From Fraxinus americana (Eukaryota; Streptophyta; Magnoliopsida; Lamiales; Oleaceae), in assembly GCA_035079005.1 (NCBI GenBank), contig CM068714.1:14133216-14197215 (forward strand): DNA of 64,000 bases, read 5' to 3'. A program made the translations under genes and the position numbers. Shown piece by piece: positions 23,422 through 34,660 of the stretch. The number at the start of each line of letters is the position of its first letter. Position 1 is the first letter of the stretch. The notes under the pieces were generated by a model that was not told the DNA's origin, made no database searches, and saw nothing but the letters and a program-made list of their open reading frames with translations.

Positions 23422-23824
23422 TGACATTTAGCATTGATACTTTTGTTGTCATTAGTCCTATATCTTTGATGTACTAAACTCTAGCTTAAGTTAAATTTTA
23501 CAAGCTAAGTAAGGTAAGGTGCTACAGTCATATAGCAGCTGTCAAATGTGCCAAGTGGTAGTAGGTAAGAATACTGATTGGTTAGACACTTTTGTGGTGT
23601 AAAATAGGGCTGGGCAAAATGTCCGAACCGAACCGGAACCGAACCGAGCGGGTTTTCTTAACTTAAAAACCCGAAGAACCGAGAACCGAAGAACCGAAAA
23701 ATTTTGGTTCGGTTCTCGGTTCTAGACCTAGAATCGAAGAACCGAATAAGAACCGAATTTTTTTTGATAAATCAATTTATTTTATTTTTTCTAAACAAAT
23801 TAACAATTTTTTGTTTTAACTATT

Positions 23825-23886
<62 letters not shown>

Positions 23887-24550
23887 CTTAACCTAACACG
23901 GGTTTAATTTTGGGCTAGTTTGTAGTTTTGTTTTTATTTCCTATTGGACTTAGTTTAGATTGGGTTTGATTTCAATCTTGGGCTAGGCTTTAGTTGATAT
24001 TTTAGCCATTCATGGTTGGGTTTAGGGTTTAGTTGTTAAGATCGAACTTCGTATTTGTATCTACTTCTTGTTATTAAGCCCTTGTTTGGCCAGCATTCTT
24101 GTGAAGAAAAAATGAAGAATTAGACCATTTTTTTCAAATTAGTGGACCCCTCCCTCTCACAAGTTGGTCAAATATTTTGGCTGACCCCATGTCTAACGGT
24201 AAGAAAATTTCTAGAAATGGGAAAAAAATGCCCTCCAAACAGGGGCTAATATTAGTATCTACTTTCAGGTGTATTTATGTAGTATTATTTTAAATATTAA
24301 AAAATTTAATTATAGTACGGAACCGAACCGAACCGAACCCGAACGGTTTCAAAATTATATTTGGAACCGACGGTTCCATTTACTAAAGAACCGAAAATTT
24401 CTGGAACCGAAAAAAATCGAACCGAACAGACCCGCGCCCACCCCCTGTAAAAGGAGAATGGCTTCTATATATGTTGCAGCCTGTTTTACTCATGGTTTGA
24501 ATGAATGAAAATTGATATTTTCTCCATCCCTTTGATCTCATATAACAACA
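23422..24550 (+). repeat. 3' LTR of element A', interrupted
   Basis: Starts TGACATTTAGCATTG and ends ATAACAACA. Without the insertion at 23605-24446 it is about 281 bp, like the 5' LTR. Confidence 0.85.
23605..24446. mobile_element. hAT-type non-autonomous element in the 3' LTR
   Basis: Starts TAGGGCTGGGC, ends GCGCCCACCCCCT. Flanked by GTAAAA on both sides (8 bp GTGTAAAA/CTGTAAAA if one mismatch is allowed). The 5' LTR shows the unoccupied site 'agtaaaagg'. It has the same GGTTCGG/CCGAACC subterminal arrays as the other two copies and an internal (AT)n run of about 56 bp (23828-23884). The ORF reading through the AT run (23704-23907) is not a gene. Confidence 0.88.
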
Positions 24551-24631
24551 TATGGTAATAATTCGTTGTACAGAGGATTGTCCATTTTACAAATTAGGGG
24601 CTGATTTTATTTGTTTACTTTATGCTTGTAG

Positions 24632-25163
24632 AGTTTTCCACCGAGATTGGATTCTGCACTGCCATCTACAACAGTTTCAGCGATCATAAGATGCTTTGGC
24701 AAAATACGGGATGTAAAATTCTGTGGGGATATGACATCAAAAGGCTTTGATTTGAGTTGGAGAAATTTTGTGGATCATAACAATCAGGTGGAAGGGTGAC
24801 GCACTAATTTTTGAGCTCTTAGAAAGCAGTTCTGTAGAGTTTCAGTTTAAAATTCAATTTGTAAGATGCGCCATTCCACCAGAACTGCAAGTGTGGATAA
24901 ATAAGAGAAGAGCTGAACATCAAGTGATCACTATTGATGAAGAGAAGGATGCTGAGTGGTTTCTGATTGCGAATTATTTATTGAAATTTTGGAATATTAA
25001 AAAAGATTTGGTGTTTCAAACTCTTATGTCATGTCTTTGTAGTTTTTCATTTAGCCTTATCTCCACCCTTAATAGTTGCAATCAACCCAATTCCACACAT
25101 TCTGTTGGTGATGTTATGCCTCTTAATAATACAAATAACATTGTTGCTTATGTGTGTAGTTGA
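24632..25163 (+). pseudogene. B3 DNA-binding-domain gene fragment, frameshifted
   Basis: After an acceptor-like 'ttatgcttgtag' the frame reads FPPRLDSALPSTTVSAIIRC and then DVKFCGDMTSKGFDLSWRNF, VDHNNQVEG. A stop follows; one base on, the frame continues GDALIFELLESSSVEFQF, CAIPPELQVWINKRRAEHQV and DEEKDAEWFLIANYLL to a stop at 25161. The pattern 'W..FV..NN..EGDA.IFEL' is that of the plant B3 domain, which binds DNA in transcription factors. A single extra base near 24797 explains the break. No other exon was found; element A' lies directly upstream, so the gene may have been split or truncated there. The family call is from motif reading only. Confidence 0.6.
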
Positions 25164-25169
25164 AATATA

Positions 25170-25768
25170 TCATTGAAGCATTTGTCATTGCATATCAGCT
25201 GAAAGAGAACTCAAACATGACATTTTGGAGACTTTGAACTTCAACTCTATTTCGAATACATTGCAATCAATGCTGAGCCTTAATTGTCATACTATTCTTT
25301 GAATTTTATTCACTTCTAACTTGGTCTTTGTAGTTGAATATATCATTTTTAAGTCTTCGGTGTTGCATATGTCAGTTGAAATATTACTTGAGGAAGGTTT
25401 TTTGGAGTCCACATTAATCAACTTCTAATCTAATTTTCGTGTTAGAATTCCAATTTCCAAACAGCAATTTTTTTATCCAATTTTCACAATATTGGTAGCT
25501 GTAATTTTCATGAGATTGTATAACTCTCTGTGTTTTGGCAATTCAAATCCTCTTGCTACCTGCGTGTGGGGTTAAAGCGGTGTTGTGTTCTAACACCAAG
25601 GAGAAGAAATTAAACATTTTATTTAATTTGTAAAGCAAAATTACGTAAAAAATATTTGGGTAGGTGGATATAAGCACATATTTGGCTACACTTGAAAAAT
25701 TTACTAACACGTAAAAGGGCAAGTTTTACAACATATAATGTTTTATTTAACGAAGTTAAAAATAAAAG
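25170..25768. other. AT-rich, weakly duplicated spacer
   Basis: Contains an imperfect repeat of a ~170-bp unit ('gaatatatcatt' ... 'gcatat(c/g)agctgaaa') at 25163 and 25336. It may be the 3' part or intron of the B3 fragment; no coding signal was seen. Confidence 0.4.
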
Positions 25769-25773
25769 TATTA

Positions 25774-25986
25774 TGTTAGAATTTGAATGTGACCCAAATT
25801 CTTTGTTGAAGATAATTGGGAGTTCTAATTAAAGTGTACATTAGAATCCTATTTGGAATGCAATTATGAAATCCTATTCAAATTTATATGGTAAATTCTA
25901 ATTGAAGTTCTATTTGCAAGCCCATTGGGAATTTGAATTTGTGTTGGACTTGAGGAAGACTTTGGAATGAAGAGAAACACCTTTGG

Positions 25987-26018
<32 letters not shown>

Positions 26019-26392
26019 GACAGAGAGTCTAGGCGCTGGGTTGCACGCCGCCACACACAAATTAGGCAAAATAGAGAGTAGCGCGACGGTGCAATCCCCC
26101 TATTTCCATTTTGGACTCCAATTTTGACATTTTACTTCAACTACAACTCTACCATTATGGTTTGGATGTCCCCTGATTGTTCGCAATATATAGTTAGCTC
26201 TTCATTAAGATTTAGTAACAAGTTAGAAAAAACATAATCTTTGTATTTTTTTTTTTCTCATTATTATAATAAAATCTTCATTCTCTATAAATTATTTTAT
26301 TCTTGTGTTCTTGTGATTTTTACTTTATATTATGGCTATAATCTCATATCTTTTCACAACAAACTGGTATTAAACCATTCCAATTTCTAACA
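25774..26392 (+). repeat. 5' LTR of element C
   Basis: 619 bp. It carries a T run of about 28 (25990-26017) followed by GC-richer 'gagtctaggcgctggg', also present in the 3' LTR. Ends TTTCTAACA. Confidence 0.88.
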
Positions 26393-26395
26393 AAG

Positions 26396-26407
26396 TGGTA
26401 TCAGAGC
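26396..26407 (+). promoter_or_regulatory. Primer binding site of element C
   Basis: TGGTATCAGAGC, exact initiator tRNA-Met complement, 3 bases after the LTR. Confidence 0.9.
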
Positions 26408-26447
26408 TTTTGGTGTTGAAATTCTTAGGAATATGAGTTTTTTCGTG

Positions 26448-27270
26448 ATAGCAACAATGAAGTATGATATTCTGCTATTAGATCGCTATACAAGATTCTC
26501 TTTGTGGCAAGTAAAGATGTGAGCAATAGTTACTCAGATGGACTTGGACGACACGTTGCTGGGATTAGACAAGATGCCCACAACTTGGACTATGGAAGAG
26601 AAACAACAGAGGGATCGTAAGGCCCTATCTAAAATACATCTTCATCTTTCTAATAATATTCTTCATGACGTTTTGAAGGAGAAGTTAGCCTGGAGCAATC
26701 ATGCATGATGAAGAGTCTTACTAGCAAATTGTATATGAAACATCTATAATCTCATCGAAGGATAGAAGGTACATCTCTTGAGGATCACCTAGCTACTTTT
26801 AAATAAATCATTGCTAATTTGGAGACCTTGGAGGTCAAATATGATAAAGAAAACATGGCATTGATTTTGTTGTGTTCATCGCTTGCCTCATACATGTCTT
26901 TTAGAGATACGACTTTATAAAGTCGTGATACTCTCGCCATCGAAGAAGTCTATGATTCCCTATAAGCAGAAGATAGAGCATCTTATAGCATCTGGAGATC
27001 ATGGAGATGGTCTCGTTGTTCATGGTGGTCGTTCAAGAGGCAAGTCAAAATCTACCTTCAAATTTTATAATTATTACAAGAAAAATAGGCACTTGGTAAA
27101 CAGTTGCTCTGAGTTGCAAAATAAATTAAAGTCAAGTGCAAATCAACAATCATAAACTTTAGTAGAAGCAAGTATTGCAAAAAAGCCTAGCAGTGATGAG
27201 AGTTTCTACTTATGTCTAACTACAATTTGATACCTGATGAGCCTTAGATTTTGGATACAGCTTGCACTTT
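26448..27270 (+). pseudogene. gag: Copia Gag-protease remnant (element C)
   Basis: The expected ATG reads ATA (ATAGCAACAATGAAG), then MKYDILLLDRYTRFSLWQVK, a stop, MDLDDTLLGLDKMPTTW, a frameshift near 26690, EGTSLEDHLATFK, NLETLEVKYDKENMALILLC and RDTLAIEEVYDSL. The zinc knuckle near 27055 is reduced to FKFYNYYKKNRHLVNSC, having lost its first two Cys. The protease start reads LDTACTFHMSPKWRLFS near 27250 (DTA in place of D-T/S-G). After about 27540 nothing recognisable follows. Confidence 0.82.
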
Positions 27271-27559
27271 TCATATGTCACCCAAATGGAGATTATTTTC
27301 AATATATGAAGAAATTTTAAAAGGTGTTGTGATGACCGGTAATAACAAACTTGTCGGATAGCGGACATTGGTCGGGTCAGAATAAAGATGTTTGATGGGA
27401 TGGCTAGAACACTTGATGCAGTGAAACACAATCCAGATTTGAAGAAAAATCTTATCTCCTAAAATACTCTTGATTCAAAAGGGTACGGATACGCTGTTAA
27501 AGGTGGAGTTTTAAAGGTTATCAAAGGAGCTCTTGTTGTTTTGATGGGACACAGAAAAT

Positions 27560-28109
27560 CCCATTTATATATATTGTAAAGTGATACAGAATCATCGTAT
27601 CAACATATTTTAAGAATTCAGGTGGATTTAGAGTTGGCTTCTATACTGTTGGAGTCTAATTTGAGGTCTTCGTTTAAGAATACATGTCAACTGAATTTTG
27701 AAGATATGGGTAAATTTGTCTTGCAACCATTATCGACGATGTTATCGTAGTCAATTGCTAGAAATAGAAACATTTTTTGCCATAAGATTTCACAAAAGGT
27801 ACAGTTCTGTTGATTTTGTTAATGGTTTGAATACGGTTAAGGGTGTTAATTCTAGCCAAGATCCTTCTTTTGATGCATTCAATTATGATTCTATTATAGG
27901 GCTTGTTTCAGCGTTGTTTGGTGGCCATTAGATCAATTTTGCCCCTAGTTGGGAAAGCAGAGGTAGAAAAGTTGGAATTGTTGATGGAGAAATTCATCTG
28001 TGTTTTTCATTGAAGAGTTCAAGTTTATTCCTTACAGTAGAATTTGTCTACAGGTTGAAATTTTTTTAAGTTTCGTTTATTGCTGTGGAATTTGTGTCAA
28101 ATTGGAAAC
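27560..28109 (+). other. Unassigned interior of element C
   Basis: Contains the ORF 27698-27931 (77 codons) with no recognised motif, and no clear purine tract before the 3' LTR. It may be rearranged pol or filler acquired at the deletion. Confidence 0.4.
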
Positions 28110-28797
28110 TGTTAAAATTTGGGTGTAACCCAAATTCATTGTTGATGATAGTTGAGAGTTCTAATTATAGTGCACATTAATTAGAATCCTATTTAGAATG
28201 CAATTGTGAAATTCTATTCAAGTTTACTTTGCAAATCCTAATTGAAATTCTATTTGGAAGCCCATTGAGAGTTGAAATTTGTGTTGGATTTGAAGAAGAC
28301 TTTGAAATGAAGAAAACATCATTGAAAGTTTTTTTTTTTTTTTATGGAGACGGGGAGCCTAGGCTCTGGGTTGCGGCGCCCAAGCATCGCCATACAAAAT
28401 AAGGCAGAACAGTCGACGTCGACAACGGCACTGCGGAATCCAGAGGGTGGCACCGTGGCGCCAGCCCCCTTTTCATCCCTGTGCGATTATTTTTGTCCTT
28501 TTCTCATATTGGACTCTATTTTTTGACATTCTATTTCAGCTACAACTCTATTATAAGGGTTTGGATGTCTCCTAATTGTTCTCTATATATTGTTGGCTCT
28601 TCATTATGATTTAGTAAGAAATTAAAAATATTATAAACATAGAATCTTTGTATTCTTTTTCCATATTATAATAAAATCTTCATTCTCTGCAAATTATTTT
28701 ATTCTTGTGTTCTTGTTGTCTTTATTTCATATTATTGCTATAATTTCTTATTTTTTTCACAACAAACTAGTGTTATAGCATTCCAGTTTTCAAAACA
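28110..28797 (+). repeat. 3' LTR of element C
   Basis: 688 bp, co-linear with the 5' LTR but longer through small insertions, including an expanded GC-rich part near 28350-28470. Ends TTTTCAAAACA. Confidence 0.88.
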
Positions 28798-28823
28798 TAT
28801 TACCAACAGGAAATTTTATTGTT

Positions 28824-30478
28824 TGAGTCCCCATTACAATAAAATAGGAAATTTTAAGAACAAATTGTGATTCATTTTCAAACCAATGAGTTTCTTAAGC
28901 AACTGCACGTACATGCACATGAGTTGCACTAATCACTTGTATTTAGAAATAGAAGCCCCATCCCTTTCCAAAGTTCTGGTGCACATTATTGTAAGTGTTA
29001 TGCCCTATGACCAATCAACTTTGGACATAAACACTTTGAATATATATAAAATCAATGCATATGTATGGCAATATCTATTATTTAATTGAATTAATATTCT
29101 AATAAATTAAATAATAGAATCCGTAGATTCAAATCTTGGTAATTTGTTAATCACAAGGAGTTGTGATTGTGAGATACAAATTACATATGACTGAATCTTA
29201 AATCGTCCGTGGTCGAAGTAATAACGAGATACGAATATCGTTATTACGGATAGACTATCACGTGTGGCATTCTTACTTGTGAAGTAAATAGCTGATCTCA
29301 CAAATTAAAGTGTGGTGACGCTTGAATGAACACGTTGATGTTTTGTTATAGAACAAAACATTGGAAACCCACTGAGAGATTTCACATTGGATAACTATCT
29401 GAGTGTTAGTGGTTAATCTCTAACGTTCGGTAGTGGAATTGGTCCTTTGACTTGAGGTCATCATGGTATCTTATATGAGGACAGTCATACTTTGGTGGTG
29501 TTGGATGTTGCTCTGCCAAGGGTCGCTAATACAATATCGTTCAGGTATGTCAAGAATCATATGAAGGTTGTGAATGACCAATAGAGGATTCGTCACTCTT
29601 AGATAGTAAGATATTATGATCTACATTTCATCCAATTAAGTTGATAATGAAATCCTTGGCCAAGGTGAACTCATAAGTCGGAAAAGAGTTTTCGACGTAC
29701 ATTGACTTAACAGTGGGATAAAAGATATGATCGATAATTGAGATCGACAAATATCCATATTTCATAATTGATCGGATCATATTGACGAAATGATTATAGT
29801 TTCACGGTAAACGAACAAGTTTGGTTTTGTCATACTACGTGATATTTCCCGTCACATGTATTGACTTGACACATTGCTAGATGTCAATTTGGGACAACGA
29901 AAGTGAATTAGTGATAAATTAAAAAAATAATAATTCACGTCGTTAGGCATCGTGATCGGGAACCTAATGGGTCACACACAAAAGAGAATCAGAAGAATGA
30001 GATTTACCAATTAATTAATTGACAAGTGTTGGATAATTAATTGATTGGGTTGTTTATTAATATGTCCGAATTAATTAATTGGATTAATTAATTCATTGAC
30101 CATATTTAATTAATTTGATTAATTAAATATTGGATCGGGTTAAGTTTAACAGATGGGTCGGGTCCATTTGGACTTATATTAATAAGCTACTAGGGTTTGA
30201 AAACAATATAGAATTTTCATTATTCTTGCTAGCACAAGAAAAGAAAACCCTAGCCGTCATTCTTGTTCTCTGTGTGGATCACCATTGGAGGCTGGACAAT
30301 TGGACAGCTTGGATTGCAGATCGTGATTATTGGAGTTCAAGGAAAAGCAAAAGAGTTTGTGGAATTCATCAAAGGTATCTTTCTCATCACAGTTTCTATC
30401 TAAATACATTGCAGATCCTCGTTTGAGAATTGAAAATTATTTTATTTCCGCTGTGCATGATTAAGTAAATTCCCAACA
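28824..30478 (+). repeat. 5' LTR of element D
   Basis: Starts TGAGTCCCCATTAC (outer few bases differ between LTRs), ends AAATTCCCAACA. By eye only a few dozen substitutions separate it from the 3' LTR. The ORFs at 28886-29089, 29107-29301 and 30130-30426 recur in the 3' LTR and are not genes. Confidence 0.9.
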
Positions 30479-30479
30479 G

Positions 30480-30492
30480 TGGTATCAGAGCC
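30480..30492 (+). promoter_or_regulatory. Primer binding site of element D
   Basis: TGGTATCAGAGCC, exact initiator tRNA-Met match, directly after the LTR. Confidence 0.92.
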
Positions 30493-30639
30493 AGATTTGT
30501 GTTTGTTAAAAATTGTTACGAATTACAGAGCAATCAAAAAGTTGATTGTTGATATTTTTCATGTTTCTAGCAATTAAGAAAATTTGATTTTCTTAATTTA
30601 AAATCTGTTTAAAAAAAAAATTGGATCTTAAAAACATTG

Positions 30640-30855
30640 GCGGCATGGCACCGCCACCGGACCTGGCGGAGGCGCCACCAGGCCATGGCAGCTGCAGCTC
30701 GCTGCCTCGACTTGGACGCAGCAGCGAAGTCGTTGCTGCGGGTATTGCAGCAGCGCCGCGCGATGCTGCAATAGCCTTGGTGGTGCGGCCGTGCACCACT
30801 GCTATTCCAAGGGCGACAGAAAGTTCCAAGAAGGGAGGGGGAGGAAAGTTCTAGG
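30640..30855. other. GC-rich island in the leader of element D
   Basis: About 210 bp rich in GCC/GCG/GGC in an otherwise AT-rich element. Both strands stay open across it (30621-30854 plus, 30593-30829 minus), giving Ala/Pro/Gly/Arg-rich translations, as expected of a GC-rich stretch lacking stop codons. No protein family recognised. It could be captured host DNA or a structured leader. Confidence 0.6.
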
Positions 30856-31254
30856 GTTTCAGTCGAGTTTTTGGGGGAATGGAGGCGGGGGCCTCTAATG
30901 AAATTTTTGAAATTTTAGGCCCCCGCCTGCAATTATTGAAAAGGGTTAAGTCTGCAATTTTTGAAAAAGGGGCTTGTCATGCAATTGATATAATTGAAGG
31001 GCTTGCTTTTAATTTAAAATAAGGGTCAAATTGCAATTTTGAAAATGGTTTTGATTTTAAATATTAAAAAGGGTTGTAAATTTAATTTTCAAATAGTTTG
31101 ACCTTAAAATTCAAATTTGACCCATTTAAAATTTTATTTAAAATTGACGAGTTTTTATATTTTCGTTAAAATTTGATTTTAACTTAAATATTAAATTTTG
31201 ACCATAAATTGAATTTTATTTTATTTAGGAGTTTTATCATAAATTAAAATTTTA

Positions 31255-31800
31255 ATTCAATTAAATTAGAGTTGGACTCTAATATAATATTTAATTAAAA
31301 TTTGATTTTAATTAAATTATCCACCCCAATATATTCTTGAAATTAGAGTTGGACTCTAATTTGACATTTAATTGAAATTTGATTTTAATTAAATTGTCTC
31401 ACCCTAAAATCTTTCTTGAAATCAGAGTTGGACTATAATTTTGTATTTAATTAAAATTTGATTTTAATTAAATAAGTTCACCATAATATCTTGGAATTAG
31501 AGTTTGACTCTTATTTTGTATTTAATTAAAATTTGATTTTAATTAAATTCAGCCGTATTAATTTGATTATAATTAGAGTTGAACTTTAATTTGACATTTA
31601 ATTAAAATTTAATTAAAATTTGATTTTAATTAAATTGTTTTGCCCTAAAATTTTATTGGAATTAGAGTTTGACTCTAATTTGGTATTTAATTAAAATTTG
31701 ATTTTAATTAAATAGTCCCGCCCTATAATTGCAGAATTAGAGTTGGACTCTAATTTGATATTTAATTGAAATTTAATTTTAATTAAATAAGTCCGCTAAT
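31255..31800 (+). repeat. Minisatellite in the leader, about 7 units of 70-92 bp
   Basis: Each unit has 'attagagttggactctaatttg' and 'tttaattaaaatttgattttaattaaat' cores with variable ends ('caccc', 'cgccc'). Confidence 0.85.
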
Positions 31801-32320
31801 TAAATTAATTAATTAATTTGATTAATTAATTATTTAATTGTTCCGATCCATTTGTCTAAATTAGTTTAGACGACTTTAATTGGTAGAAACTTGAAATATG
31901 TTTGCATATAATATTAGATATTATATAGGAATGCATTTATATGATGAATGTTTTATTAGTGGATGATTATGGACTCGACCATGTGGATGTGTTGAATGGT
32001 TATTTTTATTCTTGTTGTTTTATGGGCCTGCAAACTCTTATTTATTTTGGACCTGCGAGTCCGTTGTTATTATTATGGGCATGCGCGTCCAATATTATTT
32101 AGGCATGCGTGCCAACTAGTGTAGGATACAAGTTGTAGTTGGACTAATTGAAAATACAAGAAGAGGAGGAGACCATAGAGATGGAGCATTGTATGAATCA
32201 ATGCTATACCCCCTACGAACTGACCGACTAGTTTTTCTTATGGCTCGAGAAGACGAGATAGTATAAGTCCATAATCGTCCACACTATTATATGTATGTTT
32301 ATTTGCATGTTAGATGTTTG

Positions 32321-32325
<5 letters not shown>

Positions 32326-32354
<29 letters not shown>
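32326..32354. repeat. (AT)n microsatellite
   Basis: About 28 bp of alternating TA in the leader of element D. Confidence 0.85.
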
Positions 32355-32358
<4 letters not shown>

Positions 32359-32397
32359 GATGAGACCGTTTGCATGTAAAACCCCTCATTAAAAAAA

Positions 32398-32830
32398 TAT
32401 TAAGTCAATTTGTTATTTGTCTTCCATCATTATAGTGAAAAACGAGAGTCCTAAATCGATCTTAGCTTGATGAGTACACTCAAGGCTGGTCCATTAGGGA
32501 TATGTTTGACACTATAAAATATTAAATATTTCTGAATGATGGGTTTGACTTAACAATATTTATCTTTTGTTGAGTACACTCAAGAAGATAAATTTTAGAG
32601 GCATGTTAAAATATTAAGTCATATTTATATTCGTCTTCCTTCATTATAGTGAAAAACGAGAGTCCTAAATCGATCTTAGCTTGTTGAGTACACTCAAGGC
32701 TGGTCTATTAGGAATATGTTTGACATTATGAAATATTAGATATTTCTGAATGATGGGTTTGACTTAACTAATATTTATCTCTTGTTGAGTACACTCAAGG
32801 AGAAAAATCTTAGAGACATGTTAAGCTAAC
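32398..32830 (+). repeat. Tandem repeat, about 2 units of 214 bp, with palindromes
   Basis: 'gtgaaaaacgagagtcctaa' occurs at 32435 and 32649, and the following text repeats through 'gacttaac.aatatttatct'. Each unit contains two copies of the palindrome TTGAGTACACTCAA (the first copy in unit 1 is degenerate). A fifth copy lies beyond the repeat at 32934-32947. Confidence 0.88.
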
Positions 32831-33146
32831 ACATAAGATATGTGAAGACAAAGAGTTGTTGGCTTAATGATCTGGGAATTGTATGGAAATACAATTGATA
32901 ATAGTATCTACACAAATGTTTTATTAGGGCTTGTTGAGTACACTCAAGGTTTTAATATAACAAATAGGATTACAGTCCACTGGGAATCAAGTATGGATTC
33001 CATAAATTTATATGAGAGGGTCATAAATTTGAGTTAAACAGTGGGGGCGAAATTAATTTAATAAAAGACCATGTTAAATTAATTCATGCACTATATATAT
33101 TATTTCTTTACTTTTCGTCGTTTACATTTATTGAATCATGAGTAAC

Positions 33147-33960
33147 CATATGTATTTAAGAGGCATATTGAATGCCAACAACCAAACGAAATTTTCTTGA
33201 TTGGCACCGCAATATGAGAATTGTTCTCAGGCATGAAAAATTGGTTGTGTCCTTGAGTAGCCCTTTCCAGAGACACTTGCTGATGACTCGACAAAGGAAG
33301 AGGTGGCTACTATAATAAACACAGTGATGACAATAGTACTGCAACATGTATAATGTTTGCGACTATGTCACCTGAGTTACAAAGCAACATAAAAGTATAG
33401 ATGCTAACACATGATTTTTCATCTCAATGTGTTGAATGATGAACAATCACATGTGGAAAGATATGATATTTTCTAGCAACTATATTAGTGCATAATGGCA
33501 GAAGAATTTTCAGTCTATGCTGAAGATGTTGACTACTTTGAGAAGTTGTCTCGATTGCGTTCAATCATAAACAATGAACTAAGTATAGACTTGGTTCTGT
33601 AATCTCTGTCAGAGGGTTATTCATAACTAATTATGAATTTAACATGAATAAACTCGAAGCACGCTCATTGAGTTGTTGAACATGCTTAAAACTGTTAAGT
33701 CCAACATCTATATTTGTAGTGGACAAATCTTAGTCATGGACTTCGATAGGGAAGTCTAAAGGATGCTTTAGAAAAGCAACGAAGATGACTAAGATAGTTA
33801 AAGCAAATAAGGACGATACCAAATCTGATGATCTCTATTATCATTTTGGAATGATGAGCCATTGCAAATGAAATTGCAAGGCTTATATCTACTTCATCAG
33901 TTTCATGGGTATTAGATACTAGATATAGATCTCATATTTGAATAAATATTCAGAAACTAA
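33147..33960 (+). pseudogene. gag: Copia Gag-protease remnant (element D)
   Basis: FLDWHRNMRIVLRHEKL near 33197 matches the start of a copia Gag. The intervening text is scattered over frames. Near 33833 a ruined zinc knuckle YYHFGMMSHCK*NCKAY is seen, and near 33903 WVLDTRYRSHI, a protease start with DTG changed to DTR. Multiple stops throughout. Confidence 0.75.
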
Positions 33961-34194
33961 ATAAAAGTATATCACTGCAAAAAGGAAGAAGTTGACCTAC
34001 ACGTTGAAAATGAGCAAAAGTTGTTGCATTGCCTGTAGAGCATATTTCTTGCCATTGCTTTTAAGCTTGATATTAGAATTAGAGAATGTTAATTTTGTTC
34101 TCACCATTACCAAAAGCATTAAATAAATTTCATGTTTTGACATGAATTATTTTAATGTTAAGGACAATTGTTATTCCCTTTTATCTTGAAGAAA

Positions 34195-34660
34195 ATGAGA
34201 TTCTCACGCAATGGATTCCTCCACATACATTGCAACATAATGGTGCATCTGAAATGAGGAATTGTACACTATTAGATATAGTGCAATTGAGAACAAGCCA
34301 TGCAAGCATTCAAAAATCATTTTGAGATCATGCATTGATTGCTACGTGCTGCACACTAATCGTGTCTCATCTACATCGGTTGACAAAACTTCATACGAGT
34401 TATGGAAATGCCCAACTTATCTCATATGAAAGTTTGGACTATGATGCTTATGTGAAGCATATTGGATCGGATAAGTTTGAGACTAGATCCGATAAATATA
34501 TATTTGTGGATATCCAAGAGATAATTGGATATCAATTCTATAATCTCGTTGAGAAGAAGATATTCATCTCAAGACATGTCATACTCTTAGATAAAGTGTT
34601 TATTCTAAGAGAGACGGTGGGAGCAGAATAAATCTTGAAGGAGTTCAAGATTTCACGGAT
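34195..34660 (+). pseudogene. pol: Copia integrase C-terminal remnant (element D)
   Basis: The frame 34335-34631 reads YELWKCPTYLI-like text in a neighbouring frame, then DAYVKHIGSDKFETRSDKYI, FVDIQEIIGYQFYNLVEKKI and FISRHVILLDKVFI. This is the post-catalytic part of copia integrase (usual form 'KH.G.DKL..RSDKC.FVGYP'). The catalytic core upstream is not recognisable apart from 'pPHTLQHNGAS' near 34215. Confidence 0.8.

Larger units (their letters stand above)
19507..24550 (+). mobile_element. Ty1/copia element A', pol-deleted, with two nested hAT-type insertions
   Basis: LTR, primer site, gag, protease, integrase, 3' LTR on the plus strand; the same family as element A. Reverse transcriptase and most of RNase H are absent: after integrase the frame passes from RPLADIY into an (AT)n run (23323-23343) and then the Pol C-terminus (DFETLRNCLNVSNKSLKEE), the purine tract and the LTR. 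Two hAT-type elements inserted later (22164-23070 and 23605-24446). The right flank is TATGG; the left border is blurred and no target duplication was confirmed. Confidence 0.9.
25774..28797 (+). mobile_element. Non-autonomous Ty1/copia element C, TSD TATTA
   Basis: LTRs 25774-26392 (TGTTAGAATTTG..TCTAACA) and 28110-28797 (TGTTAAAATTTG..CAAAACA). TATTA is duplicated at 25769-25773 and 28798-28802. The interior is only 1.7 kb: gag, a protease start, then about 800 bp without recognisable integrase or reverse transcriptase. Elements B and the 18 kb fragment carry the same Gag type. The copy must have relied on enzymes made elsewhere, or lost pol after insertion. Confidence 0.92.

Noticed and set aside
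23704..23907. ORF with an Ile-Tyr repeat
   Set aside because: Translation of an (AT)n microsatellite inside a hAT-type element.
28886..29301. Pair of LTR ORFs repeated at 35787-36208 as a duplicated gene
   Set aside because: They are the two LTRs of element D; the protein-level conservation only reflects recent LTR identity.
30480..30492. tRNA-like matches at primer sites
   Set aside because: They are 12-13-base primer binding sites next to LTRs; no cloverleaf or full tRNA gene.
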